Positions 1-9,800 of a stretch of 64,000 nt of DNA are shown piece by piece; the first letter of the stretch is position 1, and each line of letters starts with the position of its first letter. Source of the DNA: Chlamydiales bacterium (lineage in GTDB: Bacteria; Chlamydiota; Chlamydiia; Chlamydiales; JACKPQ01); the NCBI GenBank assembly GCA_024233455.1, contig JACKPP010000001.1, forward strand, positions 496,001 to 560,000. Reading direction: 5' to 3'. The notes beneath the pieces are model-generated. The model had not been told where the DNA came from. It searched no databases and was given only the letters and a program-made list of their open reading frames with translations. Both the position numbers and the translations under genes were made by a program.

Positions 1-2923
1 AGTATTTAGGGAGAGCCACTTGCTCAACAGCATCAATATAAATCATCAGATATGGTTTATCGAGTTTGGCGTTTTTAAAGTATAAATCAATTTTATGGCA
101 GAGCCTGGGGAGCGTATCAGTTGCTGAGACCGTAATTTTAAGGTGTTTGGCAAAGTTTCTCATCGCGGGTAAGTAGTCATGACTATGTGTTCGAGTCAAT
201 TTTGGCGTAAGCCAGGCAATATGAGAAAAAGCATCTTGGTAGCGATCGGCAAACACTAGAGCCGTATCATATGCAATATTGGAGTTGGCTAATAAAACAC
301 ATCTGCTCTGGGCCGTGTCTTTGATAAGCATTTCATGAAGCGTTTGGGTAGTTTTAGGACACCCTTCAATATTAGGAGATCGTTTAGGTAGTTTAGAGTC
401 AAAATCGAAATTTTCAGATTTAATTGAGCCGTTTGAAGCGAAAGAGATAAATTGACGATCATAAAAAGTTTCGGTGGCGTGCAGACCCGCATTTATTAAG
501 CTTTTTTGATTTTCTTGGCTAAGGCCAAAACTCGATGTCGTAACATCTTGCGGGCTAATCTCAATAGTTCGAAAGCGATTTTGTGCAATCGTATCCCGGA
601 AAAACTCTTCAGCATTAAAATAGAGTGAAGTAATTGATATGAGTAAATCACCAAGACTGTCTACGGAATTATGCTGAGGCGTGCTCGCCATTGGCGTGGC
701 AAGACTAATTCCCAGCGTCCGCTTGTTGACGATAAAGTCATTGGTTTGATCGACTTGGCTGACAAATTTGTCCCGATCAAATGTGCTAATCGGAAAGCTA
801 TTTAAGAGCCCTCCATCGACCAAGCTTTCGTAGTCAGGACTTGGGATGCGCCTGCCAGTTGAAAGTTTAATATGTAAGGTGTGGGGCTTAAAAACTCCTG
901 GAATAGACGCAGAAGCAACAACGGTATCGGATATAATGAAATCAGCCCACTGCGGATCTTCAGAATTAATATTTATGATCCTGGGATGATCACCTAATTG
1001 GGTGGCGTGAATATGGAGATGTTTGTAATAGGTATACTTTTCTGCAAGTTGAGCCAGCTCCCCAAATGTAAGATACTCAACTCCCGTGCTTGCATATATC
1101 CGTTCTTCAACCCATTTGCGCAATTCTTCGCCATCGCAAATGCCGGTAGTGCTCCAAATATTTTTTGCCGCTCCCGTAGCCGTGGAGATGAATTTAGAAA
1201 GAAGTGTGGTTGGATCGGCTAGTGAGGAAAAATGATTGACAAAGTTGAATAGACTCGATACTGAAGATCCGATGGATGCGTCTTGAATGGTCTCTGAAAT
1301 TTTCTTTTTCGATAAGGGGTGGTCGAGAAAGGACATAAAGTCAACATCTTTTAAGTTATTTTCGATGTCGCTTGGCGGGTAGTTAAGTGCAACCAAGCTA
1401 GCCATAATCGAACCTGCTGAGGTCCCAGATACACGCTTAAGCTCACTTAAAAACATTTTAGACTCTAACTTTTTTAATACCCCAACGTAGGCAATACATT
1501 TAGGGCCTCCTCCCTGAAAAACTAAATTTTCCGGAGCATAAAAAGTATAAGCTGGAATTTTTTTCATTTGGCTTGATTGTCTTTCTAAACTAGAAAGCAA
1601 CGCCTTGGTCGACTTGCTAGCCTTATCGCGACTCGATTTTAATAGATCGTAGGGAGTGTGCCCATTAACAGTTTGGCAACTCAATTCGGCACCATGAAAG
1701 TGCAGAAGTTTAATCGCGTTGCGGCTATGACTTAGTGTGGCCCAGTGAATCGCTCTTCTTCCATAGTAATCTGGAGCATTAATGAGGGCTCCTTTAGTGA
1801 GTAATATATCCATAGCTCTTAGATCATCGATGTACGCTGCCGCCATTAGAGGAGTAACACCCGATCGATCTTTTCTTTGCTCGAGATCAAATTTATTTAA
1901 GTGTTCCTTTAAGAGGTGATCTAGCATATCGATCTGTCCAAAATTGATAGCTAAATGAAGCAGCCCTCCATAATTGCTGATATCAAACTTGGCATATGCC
2001 CCATGCTCAAGCAGAAGATCAGCACATTCGATCTGTCCATTAATGACCGCAATTGCTAAAGGCGTAACATCTAAAAAAATATCGTTACCAATTTTCCACT
2101 TACACGGTCTGTCGACAAAACCAGAATGATCAAGCAAACCTCTTGCGCTGATGGCTTGACCAGCAGCAATAGCGAAATGCAATGGCGTTTGACCAAGTCT
2201 ATTCTCAGTAAATTCGGTGTAAGACCAGATTTTTGCAAGCGTTTCATAAACAAAACCATTTTTGGCAGCATAATGTAGAGCTGTATTACCCTCTGGATCT
2301 CTTGAATGGATCATCATAGCACCATTTTCAATAAGCTCATCTACAAGGCCCTCTTCACCCTGTTCGATAAGCTCTAAAAGCACAGTTCGGCCTTGTGAAT
2401 TAACAAGTAAATCAAGCTCATCGACAACACTATCAATTTGCTGCCACTGGCCTTGACGGCAAGCATTTATAGTCGCTTCAAAGCAAGCATCTATTGTTAA
2501 ACGATCACTTGCAATGTTGAAAATTTTTGCAAAACGCCTCATTATGATAGATTCGGGCCCTAAGGTAGACAGTGCGTTGTCCTCGTTTTGAAAGCAAGTC
2601 TCGTTACTGCAATCAATTTCACTGGCAGCAGCTATCGGAGGGAAATTAACGCTTGATAACCACTTGCATCCACTAAGAATGACCTGGCCTAGCCTGTAAG
2701 TAGAGTCAATTACAGCATCAATCATAGGACGCACTATTTTTTCGCCAAGAACATAGGCAGGGCTTTTGGGGATTACGACAAAGTCTCCATTCACCGTTTT
2801 TACAAGCCTGTTTTCGCGTTCTACAGAATTGATAATATCGACAATCCATTGATTGTGGTTACTGCTCAGTTCTTCTAAGGAAGAGCCTGTAAGAACTTCT
2901 CGATTAGCAACAGCAAAAGGCAT
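1..2923 (-). CDS. Patatin-like phospholipase with ankyrin repeats and an NB-ARC-like tail (partial, runs off the left edge)
   Basis: The frame opens at an ATG (2921-2923) with a strong GGGAGG ribosome site and stays open to base 1, about 974 codons, so the C-terminus is missing. I see an N-terminal region without a recognisable domain, then ankyrin repeats at roughly residues 200-430 (TALHYAAKNG, TPLHFAIAAG, GVTPLMAAAY, AIHWATLSHS). A patatin domain follows at about 460-720, with the glycine-rich QGGGPKC oxyanion motif, the GTSAG nucleophile elbow near residue 501 and the DGG catalytic Asp motif near 702. The last hundred residues resemble an NB-ARC ATPase start (FADRYQDAFSHIAWL, then PYLMIYIDAVE like Walker B), but the P-loop position reads LLANSNIAYDT, without the GK[ST] core. 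The patatin dyad is intact, so lipid acyl hydrolase activity is likely. A role as a host-directed effector or STAND/NLR-like protein is inference. Confidence 0.85.
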   Translation of the reverse strand, partial: MPFAVANREVLTGSSLEELSSNHNQWIVDIINSVERENRLVKTVNGDFVVIPKSPAYVLGEKIVRPMIDAVIDSTYRLGQVILSGCKWLSSVNFPPIAAASEIDCSNETCFQNEDNALSTLGPESIIMRRFAKIFNIASDRLTIDACFEATINACRQGQWQQIDSVVDELDLLVNSQGRTVLLELIEQGEEGLVDELIENGAMMIHSRDPEGNTALHYAAKNGFVYETLAKIWSYTEFTENRLGQTPLHFAIAAGQAISARGLLDHSGFVDRPCKWKIGNDIFLDVTPLAIAVINGQIECADLLLEHGAYAKFDISNYGGLLHLAINFGQIDMLDHLLKEHLNKFDLEQRKDRSGVTPLMAAAYIDDLRAMDILLTKGALINAPDYYGRRAIHWATLSHSRNAIKLLHFHGAELSCQTVNGHTPYDLLKSSRDKASKSTKALLSSLERQSSQMKKIPAYTFYAPENLVFQGGGPKCIAYVGVLKKLESKMFLSELKRVSGTSAGSIMASLVALNYPPSDIENNLKDVDFMSFLDHPLSKKKISETIQDASIGSSVSSLFNFVNHFSSLADPTTLLSKFISTATGAAKNIWSTTGICDGEELRKWVEERIYASTGVEYLTFGELAQLAEKYTYYKHLHIHATQLGDHPRIININSEDPQWADFIISDTVVASASIPGVFKPHTLHIKLSTGRRIPSPDYESLVDGGLLNSFPISTFDRDKFVSQVDQTNDFIVNKRTLGISLATPMASTPQHNSVDSLGDLLISITSLYFNAEEFFRDTIAQNRFRTIEISPQDVTTSSFGLSQENQKSLINAGLHATETFYDRQFISFASNGSIKSENFDFDSKLPKRSPNIEGCPKTTQTLHEMLIKDTAQSRCVLLANSNIAYDTALVFADRYQDAFSHIAWLTPKLTRTHSHDYLPAMRNFAKHLKITVSATDTLPRLCHKIDLYFKNAKLDKPYLMIYIDAVEQVALPKY

Positions 2924-3053
2924 AAATCCTCCCATTATCGATGACAATTTGCTGAAGCATTTTTTGTTTAAGGTGCTTATTTGTCAAGAATATATCTTAG
3001 CTTGTAGGTGCTATACAAAAATGTCCTAATCTATTTATAGCTTCAAAAAGGAC

Positions 3054-3371
3054 ATGTTTAAAGTTCAGTCTTCAATATTGCGAGATATTCTGGCCATGGG
3101 CATGCAATCCAGGGTTTCTTATAATGAGACGCCAAATCTTACTGATGTGGAAATCACAATAAGCACATTAAAAGAGGCTATCTTCATGCTTAGTGAAGGC
3201 ATTAAACAGGCGGAGACAGAATTAGAAAATGAAGAGACCAAAGCAGAGATAGCTATGCAAAATGTGCAAAATGCAATGTCAAGCACCCTGCAGAATCAAC
3301 AATCTCTTTTGACCACCCGTACCACTTTTGATTTCTTAGCTATGGGACAAAGAATGTATGACCGTGGGTAA
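3054..3371 (+). CDS. Small helical hypothetical protein
   Basis: This is a 105-residue protein I do not recognise. The ATG follows AAAAAGGAC, a usable ribosome site. The centre (about residues 40-90) is rich in Glu, Gln, Lys and Ala with heptad-like spacing and is probably a coiled coil. Near each end sits a similar short motif, ILAMGMQSR at about residues 13-21 and FLAMGQRM close to the C-terminus. There is no signal peptide or membrane segment. It is divergent from the patatin gene and is followed by a strong hairpin terminator, so it is probably a separate transcription unit. Its position between two large eukaryotic-like proteins suggests a small secreted protein or chaperone-like partner, but nothing in the sequence proves this. 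Confidence 0.6.
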   Translation: MFKVQSSILRDILAMGMQSRVSYNETPNLTDVEITISTLKEAIFMLSEGIKQAETELENEETKAEIAMQNVQNAMSSTLQNQQSLLTTRTTFDFLAMGQRMYDRG

Positions 3372-3425
3372 TAACACGCCATCTACATTCAGCTGAAGAC
3401 ACCCCCTTTTGTGTCTTTAAATGTT

Positions 3426-3453
3426 GGCCCAGTAGAAATACTGGGCCTTTTTT
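3426..3453 (+). terminator. Rho-independent terminator after the 105-aa gene
   Basis: A perfect 9-bp stem, GGCCCAGTA/TACTGGGCC, is closed by a GAAA loop and followed by six T residues. It lies about 55 bp after the stop codon at 3371 and ends the small helical gene before the LRR gene begins. Confidence 0.9.
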
Positions 3454-3520
3454 CATAAAAAAATTACTTATAAAAAATTCCGCATACATCTATGATCTTT
3501 TTTTCACAAAGGAGCTATGT

Positions 3521-6500
3521 ATGACTGTGCCACCATTACAGCGATCTAAGTCATTGTGTGGCTCGGCGCATTCACAAGACAAGCTCACCCTCTTGGCAAA
3601 CTTGTTAAAGGCGGCGCCTCATATTGATGTGATCTCAACTGAAATCCAGGCCATCAAACACCTGCTGAGATCACCAAATGTGCCATTTTATTCTGAAGTC
3701 ACATTTTTAATCGAAAATTGCAAACAGCCGTGGGAGCTTTTTTGCCATCATGCTCCACCGCTTCGAAATACCGATTTAACGGATAAATGTGCCTATCAAT
3801 ATCATAAAATCAATCGATTGATAAAACAGATAAAGCGATTTTCCGAGGATAATAACCAAGCTAGTTCCATCAATGCAAGTCTAGAGAAGATTGCAGCAGT
3901 TTATAGCAAATTTCGGTCAGATTGCATGCAGGCAAAAGATAGATCAACTCTTCTAGAAGGCAGAGTGCAGATACAAGGCTCTGGTTTGGGGTGGCGTTAT
4001 ATGCACCAGGATGCCAAGCCTCACTTATTTCAGAATGAGAAAAGGAATGCTTATGGATCCCACCATGTCCCCAATTACCAAAATATCCATTGGAAAAAAC
4101 TGCCACTTGCTCCAGGTATCGAAGGCGCGGTAGTTAGCCTAAATAAAATCATTTCCGGTCAGGGATCACCACCCACTCAACTTGTGAAAATTTCGTTCCA
4201 AAATGTGCAGTTTCCATTTTTGGCATCGAAAACGGTTGAGGGTGTGAATTTGGCAACTTTGCTAATGCCTCTAGATGAAGTTCCTGAAAATGAACGACAT
4301 TTACGAGAAGCATTTGATGCTGACGATTGGTTGTCCAAAATTAACCCTACTAATTTTTCGGTGATGGTTGCATCTGGCATCCTGGTTGATCCTATAGATG
4401 GTAAACCAGACAACTATATCGTCCAAAAAATAGGCAGCGAGTATTTTATTATCGGCATAGACAATGACATGGCTTTTTCTAATGTGATCGTCAAGAGTAG
4501 GGAAAAGCATCAGATCGATGTGAAATACATCCTTTACTTGTTTAAGAAACAAATGGATAGCCCGGTTGATGCAGCTTTCAGAAGTCATTTTTTAAGCTTA
4601 GTTCCCGAAACGGTGATTTTTGAGTGGCTGCAATCGCTTGTTGAAAATAACCAAGAGTACTCTAAGCTCTATAAACTAGGAATTCTGAGTGTTGATGATT
4701 TTGATAGCATTAAATTACCTATCGGGTTGATCCCTGAAAGAGCCAGGGAAAAGGGTTTGATTAAAACTCTGTATAGAAAACTTCAAAACATGCACGCCGC
4801 GTTAAGCAATAATCCTCATTTAACTCACCGTGCATTGTTTTATGCCGCGCATCCTCTCTTAGCGCAATATTATGAAAAGTTTGAACAAGAACACTATCAA
4901 ACCGCGACCAAAGAAGAACAAACTCCCTACGGGGCTATTAGGGTTTTATATCAACGAGATAACGCAGCAAAGGCCATTGAGGATATGCTATCAATGAAAC
5001 AGCCTATGTGTTCACACCTGACTCTATGCGCTTATTTAGAAAATAAAACAGCTGAGATGGGCGATGAGGAGCTGTGGCGTACGCAGCTCCCGGAAGAGGC
5101 CCTGGAGCAATTTACCGACCAAATTAGATGGCAAACTCAAAGCGAGGAAGGACAACATACGAGTTTACTAGTGCTTTTAAGAGCCCGTTTTATGCGCAGG
5201 TTTACCATCAATGGTTGTCTTGTTCTTACCGATAACCATTTGGAACAAATAGGTCACGACTTTAAACACCTTGAAGCATTGACCTTGATTGGATGTCCCA
5301 ATGTCACTATCGCAGGACTTAGCGCCCTTTTATCAGCTCGACCTAATCTAAAATTGAAGGCAGGACAAAACAGTCGCATCACCGCCTCTAATTACCATTT
5401 TTTACGTGAGCGAAACCAAAATGTCACTATTCAATTTTCAACTTATGAAGAAGTTGTGCTTGGTCGTGAAAAAGATGGTCATTTGCTTCAAGCAATCCAC
5501 GCTTGCGATGTCCCATTTTTCTTTTATTTGCTTAGCCTCAATTTCAATCCCAATACGACAGATGAAAAGGGATTGAGTGCTTTGCATTTGGCCGTGATGA
5601 GCGCAAAAGTCAATTTAGAAGCCGCTAAATCCTTTATTACCGGTCTGGTTTTATATGGTGCTAACCAATGTATGCAACAAAATGGCGAAACACCACTGCA
5701 AAAGGCGCAAAAATATGCTGAACATTTAGAATCCTACCGAGAGGTCATAGCTCTTTTTAATGACCTGAATCAATCATCTAAAAGTGATGCCATTATTGAA
5801 AATTTTGCCGGAAATCTTGTCCAAAGCACGTACATTAATTTAGCAAGAATGCCTAACCTTTCACCTGAAGATGCTGAAAAAATCATCCGCCGTCTATCGG
5901 TTGCAAAGGTCGGCGTCAATCAGAAAACGTTTGAACATTTAAGTCAGATAAAAATAGATAGGATTGAAACTGCTTTAAAATGTCTTCAAGAGGGATCCAC
6001 TTTTAATGATAAAACTCTTATATTACACGAGCTACATCTTAATGATTGCCCAATGAACGTTGAAGATATTCGGTCTTTAGGTAATGCGTTAACCCATATT
6101 ACACATTTGTCTCTTCGAAAAGATTCTATTGGGCAACGTGAAATGACCATGTTAGCTGATAGCTTAAAGTGTATACCCGTGGAAAGTCTTGATCTTACCG
6201 GCAACGTGTTAGGTGAAGGAGGAGCAAGCGTCATAGCTTGCAATTTAAGACACATTCATCACCTTGGGCTTGGCGCTAATCTTATCAGATGTCAGGGTGC
6301 TAAAGCTTTGGCTCAACATTTAGCACGCTCCGCTGTTTCACATTTAGACTTAAGCCTCAACCAAATAGCGAATGCAGGGGTTACCATGTTATCCACAGCC
6401 TTAAGACACATCACGCACCTCAATCTAAGCAAAAATCATATCGGAATTGATGGCGTAATGGACTTAGCCAGCAATTTGCCGGAAACTTTAGTCACCCATT

Positions 6501-6808
6501 TAGATGTGAGCTACAACTTTATCGGAGATAATGGTGCTCTCGTTTTTGCTGCATTTATAAGAAAAACGCGGGTGGTTTACCTAAATCTTGATAGCAACAG
6601 CATAGGAATCAAAGGAGCCATAGCCTTAGCTAAAGCTGTAATAGAAAATAGGATTTTAGATATCTATTTTAACAACAATCATTTATGCAATGACGAAATT
6701 AAACAGTTAAAAGCCCTATTATGTGAAAACCCCAACGTTCGCTTTCATCTTAACAACGTTATTATCGGCCACCACCCAGCAACTCCTCTAGAAAGTGCTC
6801 TCCATTGA
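3521..6808 (+). CDS. Kinase-like / ankyrin / leucine-rich repeat protein, probable effector
   Basis: The gene encodes 1095 residues and starts at an ATG after AAAGGAG. The N-terminal half (about 190-330) resembles PI3/PI4-kinase or actin-fragmin-kinase-like folds. QLVKIS may hold the ATP-binding Lys, GKPDNYIV near residue 290 is a catalytic-loop-like motif, and IDNDMAF near 313 stands where DFG/DFD would be. A short F-box/AMN1-type LRR segment follows (about 570-620), then two degenerate ankyrin repeats (about 655-750, LSALHLAVMSA). About eight ribonuclease-inhibitor-type LRRs fill 830-1085 (HLDLSLNQIANAG, HLNLSKNHIGIDG). I see no signal peptide. The last 21 bp overlap the convergent SNF2 gene. 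The LRR assignment is firm; kinase activity and an effector role are inference. Confidence 0.85.
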   Translation: MTVPPLQRSKSLCGSAHSQDKLTLLANLLKAAPHIDVISTEIQAIKHLLRSPNVPFYSEVTFLIENCKQPWELFCHHAPPLRNTDLTDKCAYQYHKINRLIKQIKRFSEDNNQASSINASLEKIAAVYSKFRSDCMQAKDRSTLLEGRVQIQGSGLGWRYMHQDAKPHLFQNEKRNAYGSHHVPNYQNIHWKKLPLAPGIEGAVVSLNKIISGQGSPPTQLVKISFQNVQFPFLASKTVEGVNLATLLMPLDEVPENERHLREAFDADDWLSKINPTNFSVMVASGILVDPIDGKPDNYIVQKIGSEYFIIGIDNDMAFSNVIVKSREKHQIDVKYILYLFKKQMDSPVDAAFRSHFLSLVPETVIFEWLQSLVENNQEYSKLYKLGILSVDDFDSIKLPIGLIPERAREKGLIKTLYRKLQNMHAALSNNPHLTHRALFYAAHPLLAQYYEKFEQEHYQTATKEEQTPYGAIRVLYQRDNAAKAIEDMLSMKQPMCSHLTLCAYLENKTAEMGDEELWRTQLPEEALEQFTDQIRWQTQSEEGQHTSLLVLLRARFMRRFTINGCLVLTDNHLEQIGHDFKHLEALTLIGCPNVTIAGLSALLSARPNLKLKAGQNSRITASNYHFLRERNQNVTIQFSTYEEVVLGREKDGHLLQAIHACDVPFFFYLLSLNFNPNTTDEKGLSALHLAVMSAKVNLEAAKSFITGLVLYGANQCMQQNGETPLQKAQKYAEHLESYREVIALFNDLNQSSKSDAIIENFAGNLVQSTYINLARMPNLSPEDAEKIIRRLSVAKVGVNQKTFEHLSQIKIDRIETALKCLQEGSTFNDKTLILHELHLNDCPMNVEDIRSLGNALTHITHLSLRKDSIGQREMTMLADSLKCIPVESLDLTGNVLGEGGASVIACNLRHIHHLGLGANLIRCQGAKALAQHLARSAVSHLDLSLNQIANAGVTMLSTALRHITHLNLSKNHIGIDGVMDLASNLPETLVTHLDVSYNFIGDNGALVFAAFIRKTRVVYLNLDSNSIGIKGAIALAKAVIENRILDIYFNNNHLCNDEIKQLKALLCENPNVRFHLNNVIIGHHPATPLESALH

Positions 6809-9800
6809 GCGTAGAATCTCGATTAGCTCAGATTTTGCTAGCTGTTTGACTAGGTCTTGATCATCGTAGCTAATCAACTCTTCGGTCAGGTGTTTTTTGC
6901 GCTCAATGATTTGATGGATGTGCTCTTCAATGGTTTTTTTGGTGACGAATTTGAAGACTTGCACTCCCCGTTTTTGCCCAATCCGATGTACCCGGTCCGT
7001 GGCTTGGTTTTCTCGAGCTGGATTCCACCACCTATCGTAATGGATGACAACAGAGGCCGAGGTGAGGTCGATGCCCACGCCTGCTGCCTGCAGCGAGGCA
7101 GTGAATACTTCGCAGGTAGGGTCGTTTTTGAATCTTATCAGTTCTTCTTTGCGGTCACGAGTAGATCCCCGAATGGAGGCAAAGCCGATTTTTTGCGATG
7201 CTAGGTAGTGTTCGATGATGTCGAGCATGCCTAGATACTGGGAGAAGACGACCAGCTTTTGACCGCTATCTCGCACCTCTTGCAAGAGCTCTAAAAATAG
7301 GTCCCACTTACCAGAAGCAGATTCAGTGTAGTGCTGGCCGGTAATGAGCGATGGGTGATCGCAAATTTGTTTGAGTCTGGAGAGTAGAGCAAAGACGTGT
7401 AAGAACGGCACGGGTTGAGCTGAGTGTTCAATTTCGTGCAAGAGCGCATCTCGCTCGCGAAAGACAGCAGCTTTGTAAAGCTCTTGCTGATCTTTGGAAA
7501 GGTCACAGTAGGCAATTTCTTCGATTTTTTCGGGCAAATCGAGCAGCACTTCCGATTTTTTACGGCGCAGTAGGAAGGGCTGAATAAGCTTGGAGAGGAG
7601 GATTTTTTTGGAGGTGTCGTTTTCTTTTTCGATAGGATTGATGAATAGCTCGCGATAGAGAGATTCTGACGGAAAGTAGGTTGGCAAGACCAGATCAAAG
7701 AGAGCTTTGAGCTCGATGAGACGATTTTCAATAGGCGTACCTGTCAGCGCAACGCGCATATTTGCGTTGAGTTTACGCAAGGCTTTGTGGGTTTGTGACC
7801 CCGGATTTTTGGCCAGCTGTAGCTCATCTAGAATAGCCAGTTCAAAGGCGTGGTGTTTTAGAATTTCACTATCACTGCGGTAGGTGCCATAGGATGTTAG
7901 CAAAACATCAGCTGGCGCTAAAGGCGCTAAGGAGCGCACGCTACCGTAGTAAAGGTGCACCGACAAATCAGGCAGGAAATTTTTAAGCAATTCTTCCCAG
8001 TGGTAGATGACTGAGGTGGGGCAGATAACGATGTATTTAGCACCCGGGTTTTTGTTTTTAACCGCGGCCATAAGCGCCATGGCCTGGTGCGTTTTACCAA
8101 GCCCCATATCGTCACAAAGAAGCCCTGAAAGTCCATGACAGTAAAGAAACCATAGCCATTGCAACCCTTTTTCTTGGTAGGGTCGCAAGGTGCTTTTCAG
8201 CCCTGTCGTGTCGATGATTTCGCTTGTTTGCAGAGTATTAAGCTCATCGATAAATTGCTTAGCTGAGCTCTTGGTTGCGTCTACATGAAGGTCTTCAAAA
8301 ACACCCAAACGGATCCATTCTAAAGTAGATAGAATCACACGCCTGCCACCTTTGATGAAGCGGGTTTTTTGGATTTGTTTGAGCCAGTTAAATCTGGACT
8401 GCCGAAGAAATATTAGACCGGCTTCGGTAAAGAGATAGGATTCTTTATTTTGCAGCCCTTCCCAAATGCGCGCAACATCGACCAATCCAGAGTCGGTTTC
8501 GTAGGATAGATCGACTGCCCAATAACCCATACCAGCATCTTCGTACGGTGCAATGTCTGATACGGTAAGTTTTAAGAGGCCTGGCACTTGAAGGCGCGGA
8601 TCGAGATTAAGAATGAAGGGTTTTAGGTTGGCAAGTTCATAAGAGACAAAATAGGGCTCGTTTTTTTTGTCGATGGTTTGAGCTTGGTTGTAATCTTCCG
8701 GAAGCTGGATATCAACGGGTATTTCAGAAAATCCTTCTTCTGCAACGTAGGCAAATTCACCAAAAAGCTTGACCTGCTGTGGTTGGTAGTCTGGCTTATA
8801 GAAGACTTCTGGCTGGGTATGTATGTGAGAGCTAAGAGTGATATTTAAACCCATTTTTTCTATGGGACAATGCGTTGTGAAGAAGCCTTGAATCTGCTCC
8901 AGCTCTTCCCTGTGGGTGCGGATAAAGTAGGCAATTTCTGTTGGTGGAATTTTTAGACCGGGGTGGAGCGCAGACAGGCTCCGGCCTTGGCGCTTGGGAT
9001 AAAAACCACGATCTTTAATGTAAACCCAAAGGCCAAAGTCGATGATATCAGAGGCATCTTCAAATAGTTCAGATTCGCTATCAAAACATAACTGGCCACT
9101 AGCATCAAACGAGTAAATCAGGTGCGCTTCAATGTTGCCTATGTGGATTTCAAAACCTTCAAAACGGCTCAGCCAAACTCTATGGGTGTTGACAAAGTCG
9201 TTGATCTCATTCCATGGAATGATTTTTTTGTTCCCTTCGAAGATTTGGTTTTCGATTTTGTAAAACCCTTTACCCGCAATATACGCCCAGTTGTCAAATG
9301 TTGTACTTATATCACTTGGTTCAAATAGATAAGCGGTAATATGCAGACTTTGCTGATCATCAAAATACAGGGTAAACTGCTGCTTGACTGCGGCCGGCTC
9401 TATTACCAGGTTTTGAAGGTGTTTTTCCAGAAGCGGACGGTAGTGATCCAGCATATGAGCAATTTTTTCGGAAGGAATAGTGTCCCCTTCGATAAGGCTG
9501 TGCGTTTCTTTGGGGAAAAACCCTCTATTGGGCACGTAAAGCCAGGATCCCAGCTCATAGCTTGGTCCTGTGGCCGATTCTGTTTTTTGTTTTTGCCCAC
9601 TAATTCGAAAACACCGTTTATTTTCATCGTAGGCTATTTTTTCAATTTTGTAGTCGAGCAGCTCAAAGACTGGCACAGGGCTATTGACGGTAGCAAGGCT
9701 GGGTATGATATCAGACCAGTTGATTTCAGCCACGTAGCAACGAAAGGTAAAGTCGGTAAAGCTTGCAATGATATCTTTGGGCGGCTCTCCTCCACCAAAT

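Noticed and set aside
7291..7731. 146-codon minus-strand frame inside the SNF2 gene
   Set aside because: It overlaps the helicase domain on the same strand in another frame and has Ser/Pro-rich composition typical of shadows.
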